Notes: generated by a model not told the origin, from the sequence alone. Positions 24,361 through 33,197 are shown, counted from the first letter of the stretch. The stretch is DNA of 64,000 nt from Flavobacteriaceae bacterium R38 (GCA_009901575.1 WXYP01000005.1:177176-241175); one strand, 5' to 3'. Translations and numbers: made by a program.

Positions 24361-26670
24361 ATGAAGTTCTTTTCAAGTCTTATTTCCTTGATCTTATTTT
24401 TTGTATTTATTAGTTGTAACACCAATAATGCGCAGTCAAAACAAAACTTGTTTACATTAGAAAAAGATTCAATTCCTACACAACGGCAATTGAGAAGGGC
24501 TTTTTTTGAAAAAAGAGAGCTTTTAATAGTTTACGAAGCTAAAGACCAAAAACTTAAACAGAAATATAAATCGTTACTTGATCAAATCTCCCAATCTACT
24601 ACATTCGGTAGGAGAAACATTACTATCAGATATAAAGCAGCATCAGCGGTTAATGAAAACGACTTAAAAAATAATGTTCTTTTATTAATAGGAACTCCGG
24701 CTAGTAATTCAATGATTAAAAGGTTATCTGTTGATTTACCTATTTCATTTTCTGAAGATCAAATTACATTTAATCAAAATACATATATAAATAATGAGAA
24801 GTTACTATCGATTCTTTACTATCCGAATCCTGAAAATTACAAGCTTCCCGTTAGCTTTTTAATTGGTAATGATGAAAATACAGTTTTTAATTTCTTCTCT
24901 ACTAAAATTAAAGAAGGAAGCCGTTCACTGCTTGGGCAAAATATGGATTATGAAATCTATCATCATAACAACAGAGTTTTAATGGGGAATTTTGATTCTC
25001 AGTGGAAAATTGACAAAACTGTTTACTTCGATTACACTTCTGGTAACGACACCATTTACAAATCTGAACATTTTGATTTTATTACGCATCAAAATACTAT
25101 TTCACAAACTGAAATATCTGATCTTGCTTCTAAAATTGAATATACGACAAAACAAATAACAGATTTTACCGGATCTCGAAAAGATCTTCCCCGGTTTTCA
25201 TATCATATCTATAAAACTGCAGAAGATAAAGGTCTAATGATTAATAATACTAACCAGGCAAATTTTAGTGTTCAGGACAACTCGATACATACCGTAATTA
25301 ATAAAAAATATAAAGGCAATTATATTGAAAAAGAGAATGCTTTATTATTACATCACCTACTAGACAGTTCAAAAACCATTGCTCTGGAAAAAGGACTTCC
25401 TGTTTATTTCACTAAAAAATGGCAAAGAGAAGGATATTTATATTGGGCTGCTCGTCTTTTTGAATCGGGAAATTCACTTTCTCTAAAAGAAGTGTTAGAT
25501 AATGAATTAATACAAAAAGAATCCCCGCTAATCGGTGATTGTATGTCTGCTACTGTAGTAACCTTTTTACTAAAAGAATGGGGAAGAGCATTATTTCTTA
25601 AAAAATACAAAGCATGGAAACCTTCTGATGTGGAGATAAGAAAACTGGAACCAAAATGGAAAAGTTATCTCTCTCAATTAGCTATTAAAATAAAAAAGAA
25701 AACTAGGATTAAACCGCAATTATCCAATTTAAAAGGGTTCAATTTTGCTCATGAAGGTTATAGTATTTATAATGGATATCTCTCCAGAAAAGCTACTCAA
25801 GCTTTAGAAAAACAGAAAGAAATGGGGGGAAATGCAATAGCTATTGTTCCTTATAGCTATTTAAGCAATAATAATACTCCGGATTATTTCCCTATCAGTA
25901 ACTGGCCTGGCTCTGAAAACGATCAAGGGATTATACATTCTGCATTAGAGGCTAAACATCTCGGAATGACCACTATGTTAAAACCCCAGGTATTTGTTGG
26001 AAATAGCTGGCCAGGCGAAATTGAGATGAAAAGTGAAGATGATTGGAATATCTTTTTTGATCATTATTACAGGTGGATAAGACACTATGCATTTCTTGCC
26101 GAAATACATCAAATAGATATGTTATGTATGGGAGTTGAGTTTTCTGTTGCTACTTTAACCCATGAACACAAATGGAAGGAGATGTTTCGAAAAATTAAAG
26201 GTTTTTACCAGGGTCTGGTTACTTATGCTGCTAATTGGGGAGAAGAGTTTGAAAGCGTCGGATTTTGGGACGAATTAGATTTTATAGGATTAAACTCTTA
26301 TTATCCGCTAAGCAAAAAAGATAACCCTACAGATGAAGAATTAAAAGCTAGCTTTGAAGTTGTCAAATCGAAAATAGAAAAGGTTTACAAAAAATTCAAA
26401 AAACCTATAGTTTTTACAGAAATCGGATTCCGAAGTATGAATATGCCATGGAAAAATCCGTACGAAGATGGCGATAACAGTTTCAATGAAGAACATCAGG
26501 AACGTTGCTATAGGATTATTTTTGAAGGCCTACAGGATGTATCGTGGTGTAAAGGAATACTTTGGTGGAAGTTTCCAAGTTTCCTGGAATACAGGGGAAT
26601 CAAAAACGATGCATTTACTCCTAATAATAAAAAAGCTGAAGCAACTGTAAAGGAGTGGTTTTTAAAATAA
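24361..26670 (+). CDS. Large lipoprotein with C-terminal GH113-like TIM-barrel glycosidase domain
   Basis: This 769-aa lipoprotein has the signal MKFFSSLISLILFFVFISC. The N-terminal ~450 residues are of unknown type (a 'VLLLIGTPASNSMIKRLS' segment and a gluzincin-like stretch without a clear HExxH). The C-terminal ~310 residues form a (beta/alpha)8 glycosidase. It includes FNFAHEGYSIYNGY, GGNAIAIVPYSY, MLKPQVFVG, the acid/base candidate E in LCMGVEFSVA, LDFIGLNSYYPL and the nucleophile candidate E in IVFTEIGFRS. These motifs resemble GH113/GH53-like mannanases. It sits downstream of the two-component system with no overlap. The substrate is not assignable from sequence alone. Confidence 0.8.
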   Translation: MKFFSSLISLILFFVFISCNTNNAQSKQNLFTLEKDSIPTQRQLRRAFFEKRELLIVYEAKDQKLKQKYKSLLDQISQSTTFGRRNITIRYKAASAVNENDLKNNVLLLIGTPASNSMIKRLSVDLPISFSEDQITFNQNTYINNEKLLSILYYPNPENYKLPVSFLIGNDENTVFNFFSTKIKEGSRSLLGQNMDYEIYHHNNRVLMGNFDSQWKIDKTVYFDYTSGNDTIYKSEHFDFITHQNTISQTEISDLASKIEYTTKQITDFTGSRKDLPRFSYHIYKTAEDKGLMINNTNQANFSVQDNSIHTVINKKYKGNYIEKENALLLHHLLDSSKTIALEKGLPVYFTKKWQREGYLYWAARLFESGNSLSLKEVLDNELIQKESPLIGDCMSATVVTFLLKEWGRALFLKKYKAWKPSDVEIRKLEPKWKSYLSQLAIKIKKKTRIKPQLSNLKGFNFAHEGYSIYNGYLSRKATQALEKQKEMGGNAIAIVPYSYLSNNNTPDYFPISNWPGSENDQGIIHSALEAKHLGMTTMLKPQVFVGNSWPGEIEMKSEDDWNIFFDHYYRWIRHYAFLAEIHQIDMLCMGVEFSVATLTHEHKWKEMFRKIKGFYQGLVTYAANWGEEFESVGFWDELDFIGLNSYYPLSKKDNPTDEELKASFEVVKSKIEKVYKKFKKPIVFTEIGFRSMNMPWKNPYEDGDNSFNEEHQERCYRIIFEGLQDVSWCKGILWWKFPSFLEYRGIKNDAFTPNNKKAEATVKEWFLK

Positions 26671-26835
26671 GTCTTCTTTTGTTCTCCTAACTCTAAAATT
26701 GTAGTTTCCATATTATAAGAAAGTTAGGCCATACCTTGAACACTATGAAGATTTTTTTACTCCTTTCATCGATTTATTTTTATCAGAAAACAGGTTCTTT
26801 ATAAGTTTAGACTGCAACCAAATCAGAACAGAACC

Positions 26836-26979
26836 ATGAAAAAAGTAATCAATGATTTCTTTCCTCATTACCGATACTTTTATTTTAACGAAATTGACAT
26901 CTTTAAGTTAATGTTGATTAATGATTTTTCATCAATCATATATTTTATTATTTTCTATATTCATTTCTCCTTTTTGTAG
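26836..26979 (+). CDS. Possible 47-aa hydrophobic small protein
   Basis: A short open frame starts MKKVINDFFPHYRYFYFNEIDI and ends in a hydrophobic stretch (SSIIYFIIFYIHFSFL) that could be one membrane helix. No promoter element or homolog is recognised. The surrounding 26671-27109 gap otherwise holds only hairpins and a terminator. The open frame could be chance in this A+T-rich DNA. Confidence 0.2.
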   Translation: MKKVINDFFPHYRYFYFNEIDIFKLMLINDFSSIIYFIIFYIHFSFL

Positions 26980-27017
26980 AAACTGAGACATCAGTTTGAA
27001 GAATTTTGAAATCAGAC

Positions 27018-27083
27018 GAAGCCATAATGTATAGGCTTCCGGGACTTCCTATATAAAAAAAGTGCCCATAAAGAGCACTTTTT
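27018..27083 (-). terminator. Bidirectional terminator with adjacent hairpins after the DUF6747-like gene
   Basis: AAAAAGTGC (27057-27065) and GCACTTTTT (27075-27083) form a perfect 9-bp stem. On the minus strand it is followed by seven U residues, as expected for the end of the small gene at 27110-27277. Beside it, GAAGCC/GGCTTC (27018-27023 and 27034-27039) and TATAGG/CCTATA (27030-27035 and 27048-27053) are overlapping, mutually exclusive hairpins. The rest of the 26671-27109 gap shows nothing else beyond the doubtful small frame at 26836. Confidence 0.75.
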
Positions 27084-27109
27084 AACCTACTATAAATATT
27101 TAAACTTTC

Positions 27110-27277
27110 TTAAAAAGAAAATCCTGTTGCCAGCCTGTAAATAAAAGCATATGTAACTACTCCTATCAAGGCTATACTTGACCATGCTAAAACTTTTAAC
27201 CAGTTTGTAATTAAATGATGCTTTATGTCCCTAAAAGCATTTAAATAAAGGTCTTTAAAAAGTAATAATTTATTCAT
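27110..27277 (-). CDS. DUF6747-like small membrane protein
   Basis: This is a micro-protein of 55 aa. The start is placed at the ATG giving MNKLLLFKDLYLNAF; an upstream methionine nine codons earlier is less likely. It has an amphipathic N-terminus, then one membrane helix (VLAWSSIALIGVVTYAFIYRL) and the terminal motif ATGFSF. Short flavobacterial proteins ending 'FRxATGFAF' with this layout are annotated as DUF6747, and the match is made from memory of that pattern. A strong terminator follows at 27057-27083, which supports a real, separately transcribed gene. Function unknown. Confidence 0.7.
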   Translation of the reverse strand: MNKLLLFKDLYLNAFRDIKHHLITNWLKVLAWSSIALIGVVTYAFIYRLATGFSF

Positions 27278-27451
27278 AACAATTTTTTCAATGATTAATA
27301 GCAATGCAAATGTAGATACAGTATTGAATGAGGTGAAAAAAATTAGTTATAAGACAGTTATTTTGGCTAAACTAACATGTGTTAGTTTTAAATGCATAAA
27401 ATCATCGACGAATAACATACCAAGTTAGTAGATTATATATTAAGATGGCAA

Positions 27452-27560
27452 TAAAAAAGCCTTCCTTTATTCTAAATAACTCAGAATCGGAAAGCCTTTC
27501 ACTGGTTTAACTACTAAACCGGAGTAAACTCATCGTCTACTCACACAACACAACTGTCTT
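27452..27560 (-). ncRNA. Candidate structured RNA / 3' leader with intrinsic terminator
   Basis: On the minus strand, three hairpins follow one another in the 27305-27669 gap. They are GAGT/ACTC (27522-27531), a perfect 6-bp GGTTTA/TAAACC (27504-27520), and a long terminator stem. The terminator pairs GCTTTCC with GGAAGGC (one G-U pair), has an inner ATTCT/AGAAT stem (27459-27495), and ends in six U residues (27458-27453). It lies 110-220 nt after the stop of the anti-sigma gene. It is either a structured 3' UTR of that operon or a separate small RNA. No open frame is evident in this stretch. Confidence 0.5.
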
Positions 27561-27669
27561 TATATCAAAACTACAAGTTGTTAACTTATAGTAATATATT
27601 TTTTTTATAATGGCACAAATGTAATAAAAAAAGACAAGCCTATTAAAAATACTTTTTATAGTATTTTCA

Positions 27670-28461
27670 TTAAAATCTATCCAACAATTCTTTCGCTTCT
27701 TTAAATTTAAAGTTTGATGGTTTTTTTACAATCTCTTTAAGTATTAGTTCTGCATTTCTAGTATCTTCTATTCTAAGATAAGTCAAAGCTTTAAACCATA
27801 ATCCTTTTGAGCTGTTAAGTTTATTTGAAGTTATAACTAAATCGAACATATCCAGGGCTTTATCACTTTCGTTTAATTCCAAATACAACATTCCCATATA
27901 AAGCGTTACCTGATTATTTATTTCGTTATTATTTTTCTGATAAGAGCTAAAAGCGTCTAAAGCTTCTCTGTACTTTTTTTCTTCAAAAAGATTACTCCCT
28001 TTAATCAAAAGGTCTTGCGTATTCCCTCGATTTACCAATGAAGGCAAATCGTTAGCATTGTAATATTCGTCATATAGGGTTTTATTATTACTAAAAAACT
28101 GTACTCCTATACTCATTGCAATCAATATAATAGCTGCAGCAGCTATCAATAAATACTTCTTTCTTTTTACAGATGCTTTACTTTGATGATACTCATCTCC
28201 AATACTCTTTAATTTATCTTTTATTTGAGCTGTTTCTTCATGGGCTAATACCTGTTTAATATTTTCAACATACCTGGAATTCGAAACTTCTGATTCCAGG
28301 CCTTTATCTCCCAGGTATCTATTTAATTGACCATAAAGCTTTACCTCTTCTCTTAGTGACTGATTTTCTTTTAGCTCGTTCTCAAAAAGAATTATTTCTT
28401 CGGGTGACATGCTACCTCCCAAATAAGCCTCTATTTTCTTATATACTTCTTGATTCATCAC
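27670..28461 (-). CDS. Anti-sigma-like single-pass membrane protein with TPR repeats
   Basis: This 263-aa protein has an N-terminal soluble domain beginning EVYKKIEAYLGGSMSPEEIILFENEL, reminiscent of the helical zinc-less anti-sigma domains of Bacteroidota. One TM helix lies at ~103-123 (YLLIAAAAIILIAMSIGVQFF). The periplasmic part has about three TPR units (residues ~150-260, for example 'VTLYMGMLYLELNESDKALDMFDL'). The start overlaps the ECF sigma factor stop by 1 bp. The layout suggests a membrane-tethered regulator that holds the sigma factor and reads a periplasmic protein interaction. The divergent TPR-CHAT protein is the obvious candidate partner, which is inferred. Confidence 0.75.
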   Translation of the reverse strand: MMNQEVYKKIEAYLGGSMSPEEIILFENELKENQSLREEVKLYGQLNRYLGDKGLESEVSNSRYVENIKQVLAHEETAQIKDKLKSIGDEYHQSKASVKRKKYLLIAAAAIILIAMSIGVQFFSNNKTLYDEYYNANDLPSLVNRGNTQDLLIKGSNLFEEKKYREALDAFSSYQKNNNEINNQVTLYMGMLYLELNESDKALDMFDLVITSNKLNSSKGLWFKALTYLRIEDTRNAELILKEIVKKPSNFKFKEAKELLDRF

Positions 28462-29024
28462 TAGATTAAATCTTTATACTTTGCATCTGCCTTTATTAAA
28501 TCTGCCAATCTTTTTTTACATTTAAACACACGCTGAAAAGCTACATTTTCATTAGAATAGCTAAACTTTTTCACGATAATATTATATGGTATTTTATTAA
28601 AAAAATCTTTTAATAAAGCTCTGCAATTATCAGAAAGCAATTGAAATTTTTCTTCAAAAAGGTCCATTTGTTCTTGTTCGATGATATACTTTACAATTTG
28701 GTTATCATTTCTCATTAGTTCAAAAACAACATCATCTCTTACCTCTTTTTTCCTTAAATTTAATTCTTTAAGCCACAAGTTAACGCATACGGTAAACACA
28801 TAATTTTCAAAAGATGATTTTATTTGAATCCCGTTTGCTTTTGCTCTTACTATAAGTTGAAATAATGCTTCTTGAAAAATCTCTTTAGCATCCTCATCAT
28901 TTCCTTTATTTTTTCTGATGTAAGAAGCAATTCTGGGGAAAAGTTTGTCATAAAGTAATCTAATAATAGTCTCGTCACCCTCTATAAGTTTCTCTATATG
29001 ATGATCGTTCAAAAAGGAATTCAT
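28461..29024 (-). CDS. ECF-type RNA polymerase sigma factor
   Basis: This 187-aa sigma factor has region 2 in 'LIEGDETIIRLLYDKLFPRIASYIRKNKGNDEDAKEIFQEALFQL' (the sigma70 region 2 -10 recognition helix, DAKEIFQEA). Its region 4 helix-turn-helix is in 'LSDNCRALLKDFFNKIPYNIIVKKFSYSNENVAFQRVFKCKKRL'. It is the first gene of a two-gene minus-strand unit with the membrane TPR protein, and is divergent from the lipoprotein/CHAT unit with only 99 bp between start codons. ECF factors paired with CHAT/TPR proteins recur in Bacteroidota. Confidence 0.9.
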   Translation of the reverse strand: MNSFLNDHHIEKLIEGDETIIRLLYDKLFPRIASYIRKNKGNDEDAKEIFQEALFQLIVRAKANGIQIKSSFENYVFTVCVNLWLKELNLRKKEVRDDVVFELMRNDNQIVKYIIEQEQMDLFEEKFQLLSDNCRALLKDFFNKIPYNIIVKKFSYSNENVAFQRVFKCKKRLADLIKADAKYKDLI

Positions 29025-29123
29025 AAAGTATTATAATTGTTGAGGGGGTAAGAATCTAAAATTAGATAAACAAAGTACTAAAATACATTATTAATTATTA
29101 TTTTAACCAAACATTTAACAATT

Positions 29124-29723
29124 ATGAAAGTCAAAAATGTTTTATTAACGCTTATTGTATTGGCCCTTTTTGCCTGTAGTTCAGATGATTTAACTAACAA
29201 TTTACAAGATGTAAATTCTGAAATACAATTGGAACAAAATATTTTAAATACTTCCAATGCTTCATTTCAAATACCTCAAACTACTCAATTCTCCAGTGAA
29301 GATGAAGATGGTTTCATTTTAATAGGTTTGGGCGGAATTAATTATGGAAATTGCCCAGAATTTATGGCTCCTTTTAGAGATAATCCAAGCCAACAAACAG
29401 GGCAGTTATTAGATGTACGTTATGACCCTTCTACTCCATTAGATGAAATTAATTGTATACGAAAAAGTTTCTTTGAACAGTTTTGTTATTTACGTATGTT
29501 TGCTTACGATCCTGGAGATCCTTATCATGATATCTGGATTGAAGTAGAAAATTTAACCGGATGCTTCAGACCCAATACCAGAATTGATAATTTCCCTCTT
29601 CAGAACCGGGTTCCTCCTACATCTACAGATGGTGTCGATGGAAAAACTGCTGTAGAGAAAGAATCAGACGAAAGAGCAAGTCTTTGCGTTAGAAAGCCTC
29701 GTAATTCTTCTGGCTGCCAATAA
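29124..29723 (+). CDS. Lipoprotein ending in the 'TDGVD-KTAVEK' cysteine module
   Basis: This 199-aa lipoprotein has signal MKVKNVLLTLIVLALFAC (lipobox LFAC, Cys18). The middle part holds a paired-cysteine region (GGINYGNCPEFMAPF, EINCIRKSFFEQFCYLRMF). The last ~34 residues, STDGVDGKTAVEKESD then LCVRK and a final C-Q, match the C-terminus of the 52-aa peptide encoded at 32570-32728. The spacing is identical and both have C-x9-C. No known family is recognised. It is the first gene of a unit continuing with the TPR-CHAT gene (11 bp gap). It may be a substrate or ligand of that protease, which is inferred. Confidence 0.75.
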   Translation: MKVKNVLLTLIVLALFACSSDDLTNNLQDVNSEIQLEQNILNTSNASFQIPQTTQFSSEDEDGFILIGLGGINYGNCPEFMAPFRDNPSQQTGQLLDVRYDPSTPLDEINCIRKSFFEQFCYLRMFAYDPGDPYHDIWIEVENLTGCFRPNTRIDNFPLQNRVPPTSTDGVDGKTAVEKESDERASLCVRKPRNSSGCQ

Positions 29724-29734
29724 TATTTTTATAA

Positions 29735-32521
29735 ATGAAATTAGAAAAGAAGCAAAATCATCAATTTAAATTCCATATTAGATACTTATTGATAGTTTTG
29801 TTTCTTTTTCCCTTTGCTTGTTTTTCTCAAGGGTATAGAATTGCAGAAAAGATTCTTTATTCTAAAAAAAAAGAGCAATACGTTATTAAAAGTTTAGATT
29901 CATTAATCAACATATTAGAGCAAAAAAATTACGATTCATTACCCTATGTTTATGATGAATATGCTACATGGCTATATAACATTAATGCAAAAACGAAAGC
30001 TATAAAGTATAAAGAAAAAGCATTGTTCTTAGCTAAAGAAATCCCTATAAACGATCCTGAATTCATTCAGTATTTTGCTTTTGATTTAGGTGATTACTAT
30101 CGTGATTCTGGTAACTTACTTAAAAGTATCAATGCTCTTAAAGAAGTATTACAAGTTGATAATACAAATGGAGTAGCAGAATTAGCATATCTTAAATTAG
30201 GAGAACTTTATTTTGATCTTGATGATTATTATAAAGCCTATGATTACTATAAACAGGCTGTAAGTTTGTTAAAAAGAAATGGAGGTAGAGAAGGTTTTCT
30301 AAGAGATATACTTCATGATTTGGCTTCTACTTGTTTCATCATAGAAACTGAACATAGTTTAAAAGAAGGCATTCAATATGGAAAAACTGCAGATTCTCTT
30401 GCTAATTTTACCTCTACTTCTGAGGGAAATTCATTCGGGATTAAACTAAATCTAGGCCTTTTATACGATAATAAAAAAGATTCAAGGGACGAAGCAGCAG
30501 CTTTAAAGTATTTTAATGAAGCCTTGACTACAGCATTATCAATAAAAGACACTACTAAAATTGTACGATCGTATCAAGCCTTAGGAGATTTTTACGATAC
30601 TGTTGACCCTGATAAATCTATTCAATTTTATAAGAAAGCAATCGCTTTAACCGAAGAGAAGAATAGTACAAAACTGGCTCATTTATATAACGGCTTAGGT
30701 TACACATATAACATTAGTAAAGAATACAAAAAAAGTATAAAACACCGTTTTAAAGCTCTTAACCTTCTTACAAAAAATGATTTTTCACTAATAAACTCAA
30801 TCAATAAAAAATTTTTGATAGGTTTTGAAAATAAATCCACACTCCGATTCTTTCTACAACAATTAGCAGAGACTTACTTAGATTTTTATGAAGAAGAAAA
30901 TCAACCTCAATACCTGGAAAAGAGCTTAGCCTTTTTTAAAATGACTGATTTTTTAATTGATCAGTTAAAGATTAATTCCAGAGATTTTAAATCACGTTTA
31001 TTTTGGCGAGAACTCAGTACTAATGTTTATGGAAAAGCAATTCGTGCGGCCTATCTTCAAAATAATATCGAAGATGCTTTTTATTTTATGGAAAAAAATA
31101 AGGCGCTTTTATTAATGGAAGATATTGCCGAAGAAAAATTTAAACGTGCAGTACAATTACCACCAAGTATAACACAAAGAGAAACCCAATTAAAAGAAGA
31201 ACTTGTTAGGCTTAAAATTACTATTGATAGTAGTGAGAGACTACCCAAAAACACTATTGATTCTATAGAAAAACGACAAGTTGATGTTAATTTATTGCTT
31301 AGTGATTTGAGAGACAGCTTGGGAGTTAGTACGCGTTTTAATTTTGAGCCTCAAATTCGTTCATTACAGAAAATTCAGGAAGAAATTAAAGCAGATGAAG
31401 TAAGAATAGAATATCATATTTCTATAGATGATGATTATGACATTTACTCGAATAAAGAAAACGGGTATGCCTTATTTATTACAAAGAACAATTCTTATCT
31501 CTTTGAGATTCCTAAACTTTCTACTTTAAAAAGCCAGGTTGAAGAATTGCTTTATAGTATTAAATCTCCCTTTAACACGAAAGATGATGTTGCTAAATAC
31601 GCAGAACTCTCTAATGTCATATACAACCAATTATTCCCTTCAAGAGAAATTCAGGAGTTTATAAAAAATAAAAAAGTTACAATTATACCAGATAGCTATT
31701 TATCATTAATTCCTTTTGAAGCTTTATCTACTTCTGGTAATACAATTTCATATCTTATCCATGATAGTGAGATTCATTATATCTATTCAAATTCATTTTT
31801 AAAGAATATAAAAAAGAAAAAAACTTCAAAACATACATTCCTCGGAATGGCTCCGGTTCAATTTAAAGATCAAGAACTATCAACTCTGAGCTATAGCAAA
31901 ACAGAGATAGCACAGCTAGCAGATTATTATTCGGGAGAAATGTTCTTAAATAAAGATGCATCAAAAAAGATATTTTTAGAAAAATTACCTCATCATGAAA
32001 TTGTTCACCTGGCTACTCATGCAGATGCACAGGACATCTCAGCTCCATGGATTGCTTTTAATGATGAAAAAATCACATTAGATGAGCTATATCTGACTCA
32101 AAACAGTGCTTCCCTTGTCGTTTTAAGTGGCTGCAACACAACTTTAGGGAAACAGGAAATAGGGGAAGGTATTATGAGTCTCGCCAGAGGTTTTTTCTAT
32201 TCAGGATCACAAAGTGTGGTTTCTTCATTATGGAATATCAATGATAAATCAACAGCAATCATAACAAATGAATTTTATAAAAACCTTAAAAAAGGACAAA
32301 CAAAGTCACAGGCATTACACAATGCTAAACGTTCTTATTTAAAAACACATACCTCTCCTGATACGTCACCTTATTATTGGGCTCCGCTTATCTTATTAGG
32401 TGAGAATGATGTATTGTATTCTTCATGGCTTAACATCAATACTATTGGTTTGACTATCGCAATTCTAGTTTTTCTCTGTATTATTTTATATTTTTTAACA
32501 GTAAGAAAAAAACTACATTGA
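29735..32521 (+). CDS. Periplasmic TPR-CHAT caspase-like protease with C-terminal membrane anchor
   Basis: This 928-aa protein has an N-terminal signal peptide (YLLIVLFLFPFACFSQ). About eight TPR units span residues 60-350, a helical linker follows, and a CHAT (caspase HetF-associated) peptidase domain occupies ~580-885. The catalytic dyad is visible as H762 in VHLATHADAQ and C800 in VVLSGCNTTLG, with the family's 'LARGFFYSGSQSVVSSLWNIND'. A single TM helix (TIGLTIAILVFLCIILYFL, ~898-918) and a short basic tail end the protein. The CHAT domain should therefore face the periplasm. It lies between a lipoprotein and a GG-leader peptide that share a C-terminal module. Confidence 0.92.
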   Translation: MKLEKKQNHQFKFHIRYLLIVLFLFPFACFSQGYRIAEKILYSKKKEQYVIKSLDSLINILEQKNYDSLPYVYDEYATWLYNINAKTKAIKYKEKALFLAKEIPINDPEFIQYFAFDLGDYYRDSGNLLKSINALKEVLQVDNTNGVAELAYLKLGELYFDLDDYYKAYDYYKQAVSLLKRNGGREGFLRDILHDLASTCFIIETEHSLKEGIQYGKTADSLANFTSTSEGNSFGIKLNLGLLYDNKKDSRDEAAALKYFNEALTTALSIKDTTKIVRSYQALGDFYDTVDPDKSIQFYKKAIALTEEKNSTKLAHLYNGLGYTYNISKEYKKSIKHRFKALNLLTKNDFSLINSINKKFLIGFENKSTLRFFLQQLAETYLDFYEEENQPQYLEKSLAFFKMTDFLIDQLKINSRDFKSRLFWRELSTNVYGKAIRAAYLQNNIEDAFYFMEKNKALLLMEDIAEEKFKRAVQLPPSITQRETQLKEELVRLKITIDSSERLPKNTIDSIEKRQVDVNLLLSDLRDSLGVSTRFNFEPQIRSLQKIQEEIKADEVRIEYHISIDDDYDIYSNKENGYALFITKNNSYLFEIPKLSTLKSQVEELLYSIKSPFNTKDDVAKYAELSNVIYNQLFPSREIQEFIKNKKVTIIPDSYLSLIPFEALSTSGNTISYLIHDSEIHYIYSNSFLKNIKKKKTSKHTFLGMAPVQFKDQELSTLSYSKTEIAQLADYYSGEMFLNKDASKKIFLEKLPHHEIVHLATHADAQDISAPWIAFNDEKITLDELYLTQNSASLVVLSGCNTTLGKQEIGEGIMSLARGFFYSGSQSVVSSLWNINDKSTAIITNEFYKNLKKGQTKSQALHNAKRSYLKTHTSPDTSPYYWAPLILLGENDVLYSSWLNINTIGLTIAILVFLCIILYFLTVRKKLH

Positions 32522-32569
32522 TATTTTTTCATATATTTCAGAATATTAATAATTCTAACTTCTGAAATT

Positions 32570-32728
32570 ATGTTGAAACAATTTAAAAAATTTGAAATTA
32601 AAAATCGTTATCTAATCATTGGTGGCTCAACAGATGGGGTTGATGCCAAAACTGCTGTAGAGAAAGCATCTGATGGAGATTCTAGGCTTTGCGCCAGGAA
32701 ACATAGTACCGCTCCAGAATGTAATTAA
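32570..32728 (+). CDS. 52-aa double-glycine peptide sharing the lipoprotein's C-terminal module
   Basis: The gene starts at the ATG at 32570, 48 bp after the CHAT stop. The product has a 19-residue leader (MLKQFKKFEIKNRYLIIGG) ending in a double glycine, like natural-product or bacteriocin precursors of Bacteroidota. The remaining 33 residues read STDGVDAKTAVEKASD, then LCARK and a final C-N. The last 34 positions align with the lipoprotein at 29124-29723 without gaps, with 19 identities and the same C-x9-C spacing. DNA identity is also high in that part. An intrinsic terminator follows at 32735. No modification enzyme or peptidase-ABC exporter is nearby. Confidence 0.75.
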   Translation: MLKQFKKFEIKNRYLIIGGSTDGVDAKTAVEKASDGDSRLCARKHSTAPECN

Positions 32729-32734
32729 TTCATT

Positions 32735-32770
32735 GCATCAGAAAATCAAAAACTTTCTGATGCTTTTTAT
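32735..32770 (+). terminator. Intrinsic terminator of the lipoprotein-CHAT-peptide unit
   Basis: GCATCAGAAA (32735-32744) and TTTCTGATGC (32754-32763) form a perfect 10-bp stem followed by a T-rich run (TTTTTATTTTTC). It starts 7 bp after the peptide stop codon, so the 29124-32728 genes end together here. The remaining stretch to 33020 shows no clear gene. Confidence 0.85.
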
Positions 32771-33020
32771 TTTTCAATTCATTTCTCTTAACTACACAAC
32801 GCTGCTTTAAAAAAGTATTTTAATCCCTTTTTTATCTTTCTTCACTTTTTTTTCTAAAAGACCAGGTAAGAATCTTTTCTTCTACAAACAATAATAATAG
32901 ACGTCAATTCATACATAAGCAATTGACAAAATCAATTGATCAAAACATTCCTGCAGAGAATAGACATAAACCTGAGTGTCTTTAAATGTTCAGGGGTTAT
33001 AATTATCAAAATTTATTATT

Positions 33021-33197
33021 ATGTTAAAAAGCATTTTAAAATTAGAAGGTTCAAAACAATTAGATAAAGCTGCTCAAAATGAAATTAGCGGCGGTCATGG
33101 TTGTCCACCAACACTTCCAGAATGCAGTAATTGTCCGGCAGGACAGGTTGTACAAATCAATCCACTAACTGGTCTTTGCTTTTGCGTACCTGCTTAA
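33021..33197 (+). CDS. 58-aa cysteine-rich GG-leader peptide
   Basis: The peptide starts MLKSILKLEGSKQLDKAAQNE and its leader ends ISGG. This is the common flavobacterial precursor layout: a short helical leader with a 'LxGxxxL' core, then a double glycine. The core of about 33 residues contains five cysteines (HGCPPTLPECSNCPAG, then LTGLCFCVPA) with prolines and glycines, as expected of a disulfide-rich or modified secreted peptide. No tailoring enzyme is adjacent. It lies 26 bp before a second small precursor gene and is probably co-transcribed with it. Confidence 0.7.
   Translation: MLKSILKLEGSKQLDKAAQNEISGGHGCPPTLPECSNCPAGQVVQINPLTGLCFCVPA

Noticed and set aside
29025..29123. Inverted repeat TATAATTGTTGA / TTAACAATTATG between the sigma factor and lipoprotein genes
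   Set aside because: The similarity is imperfect and sits at the A/T-rich translation-initiation regions of both genes, where such sequence is common.
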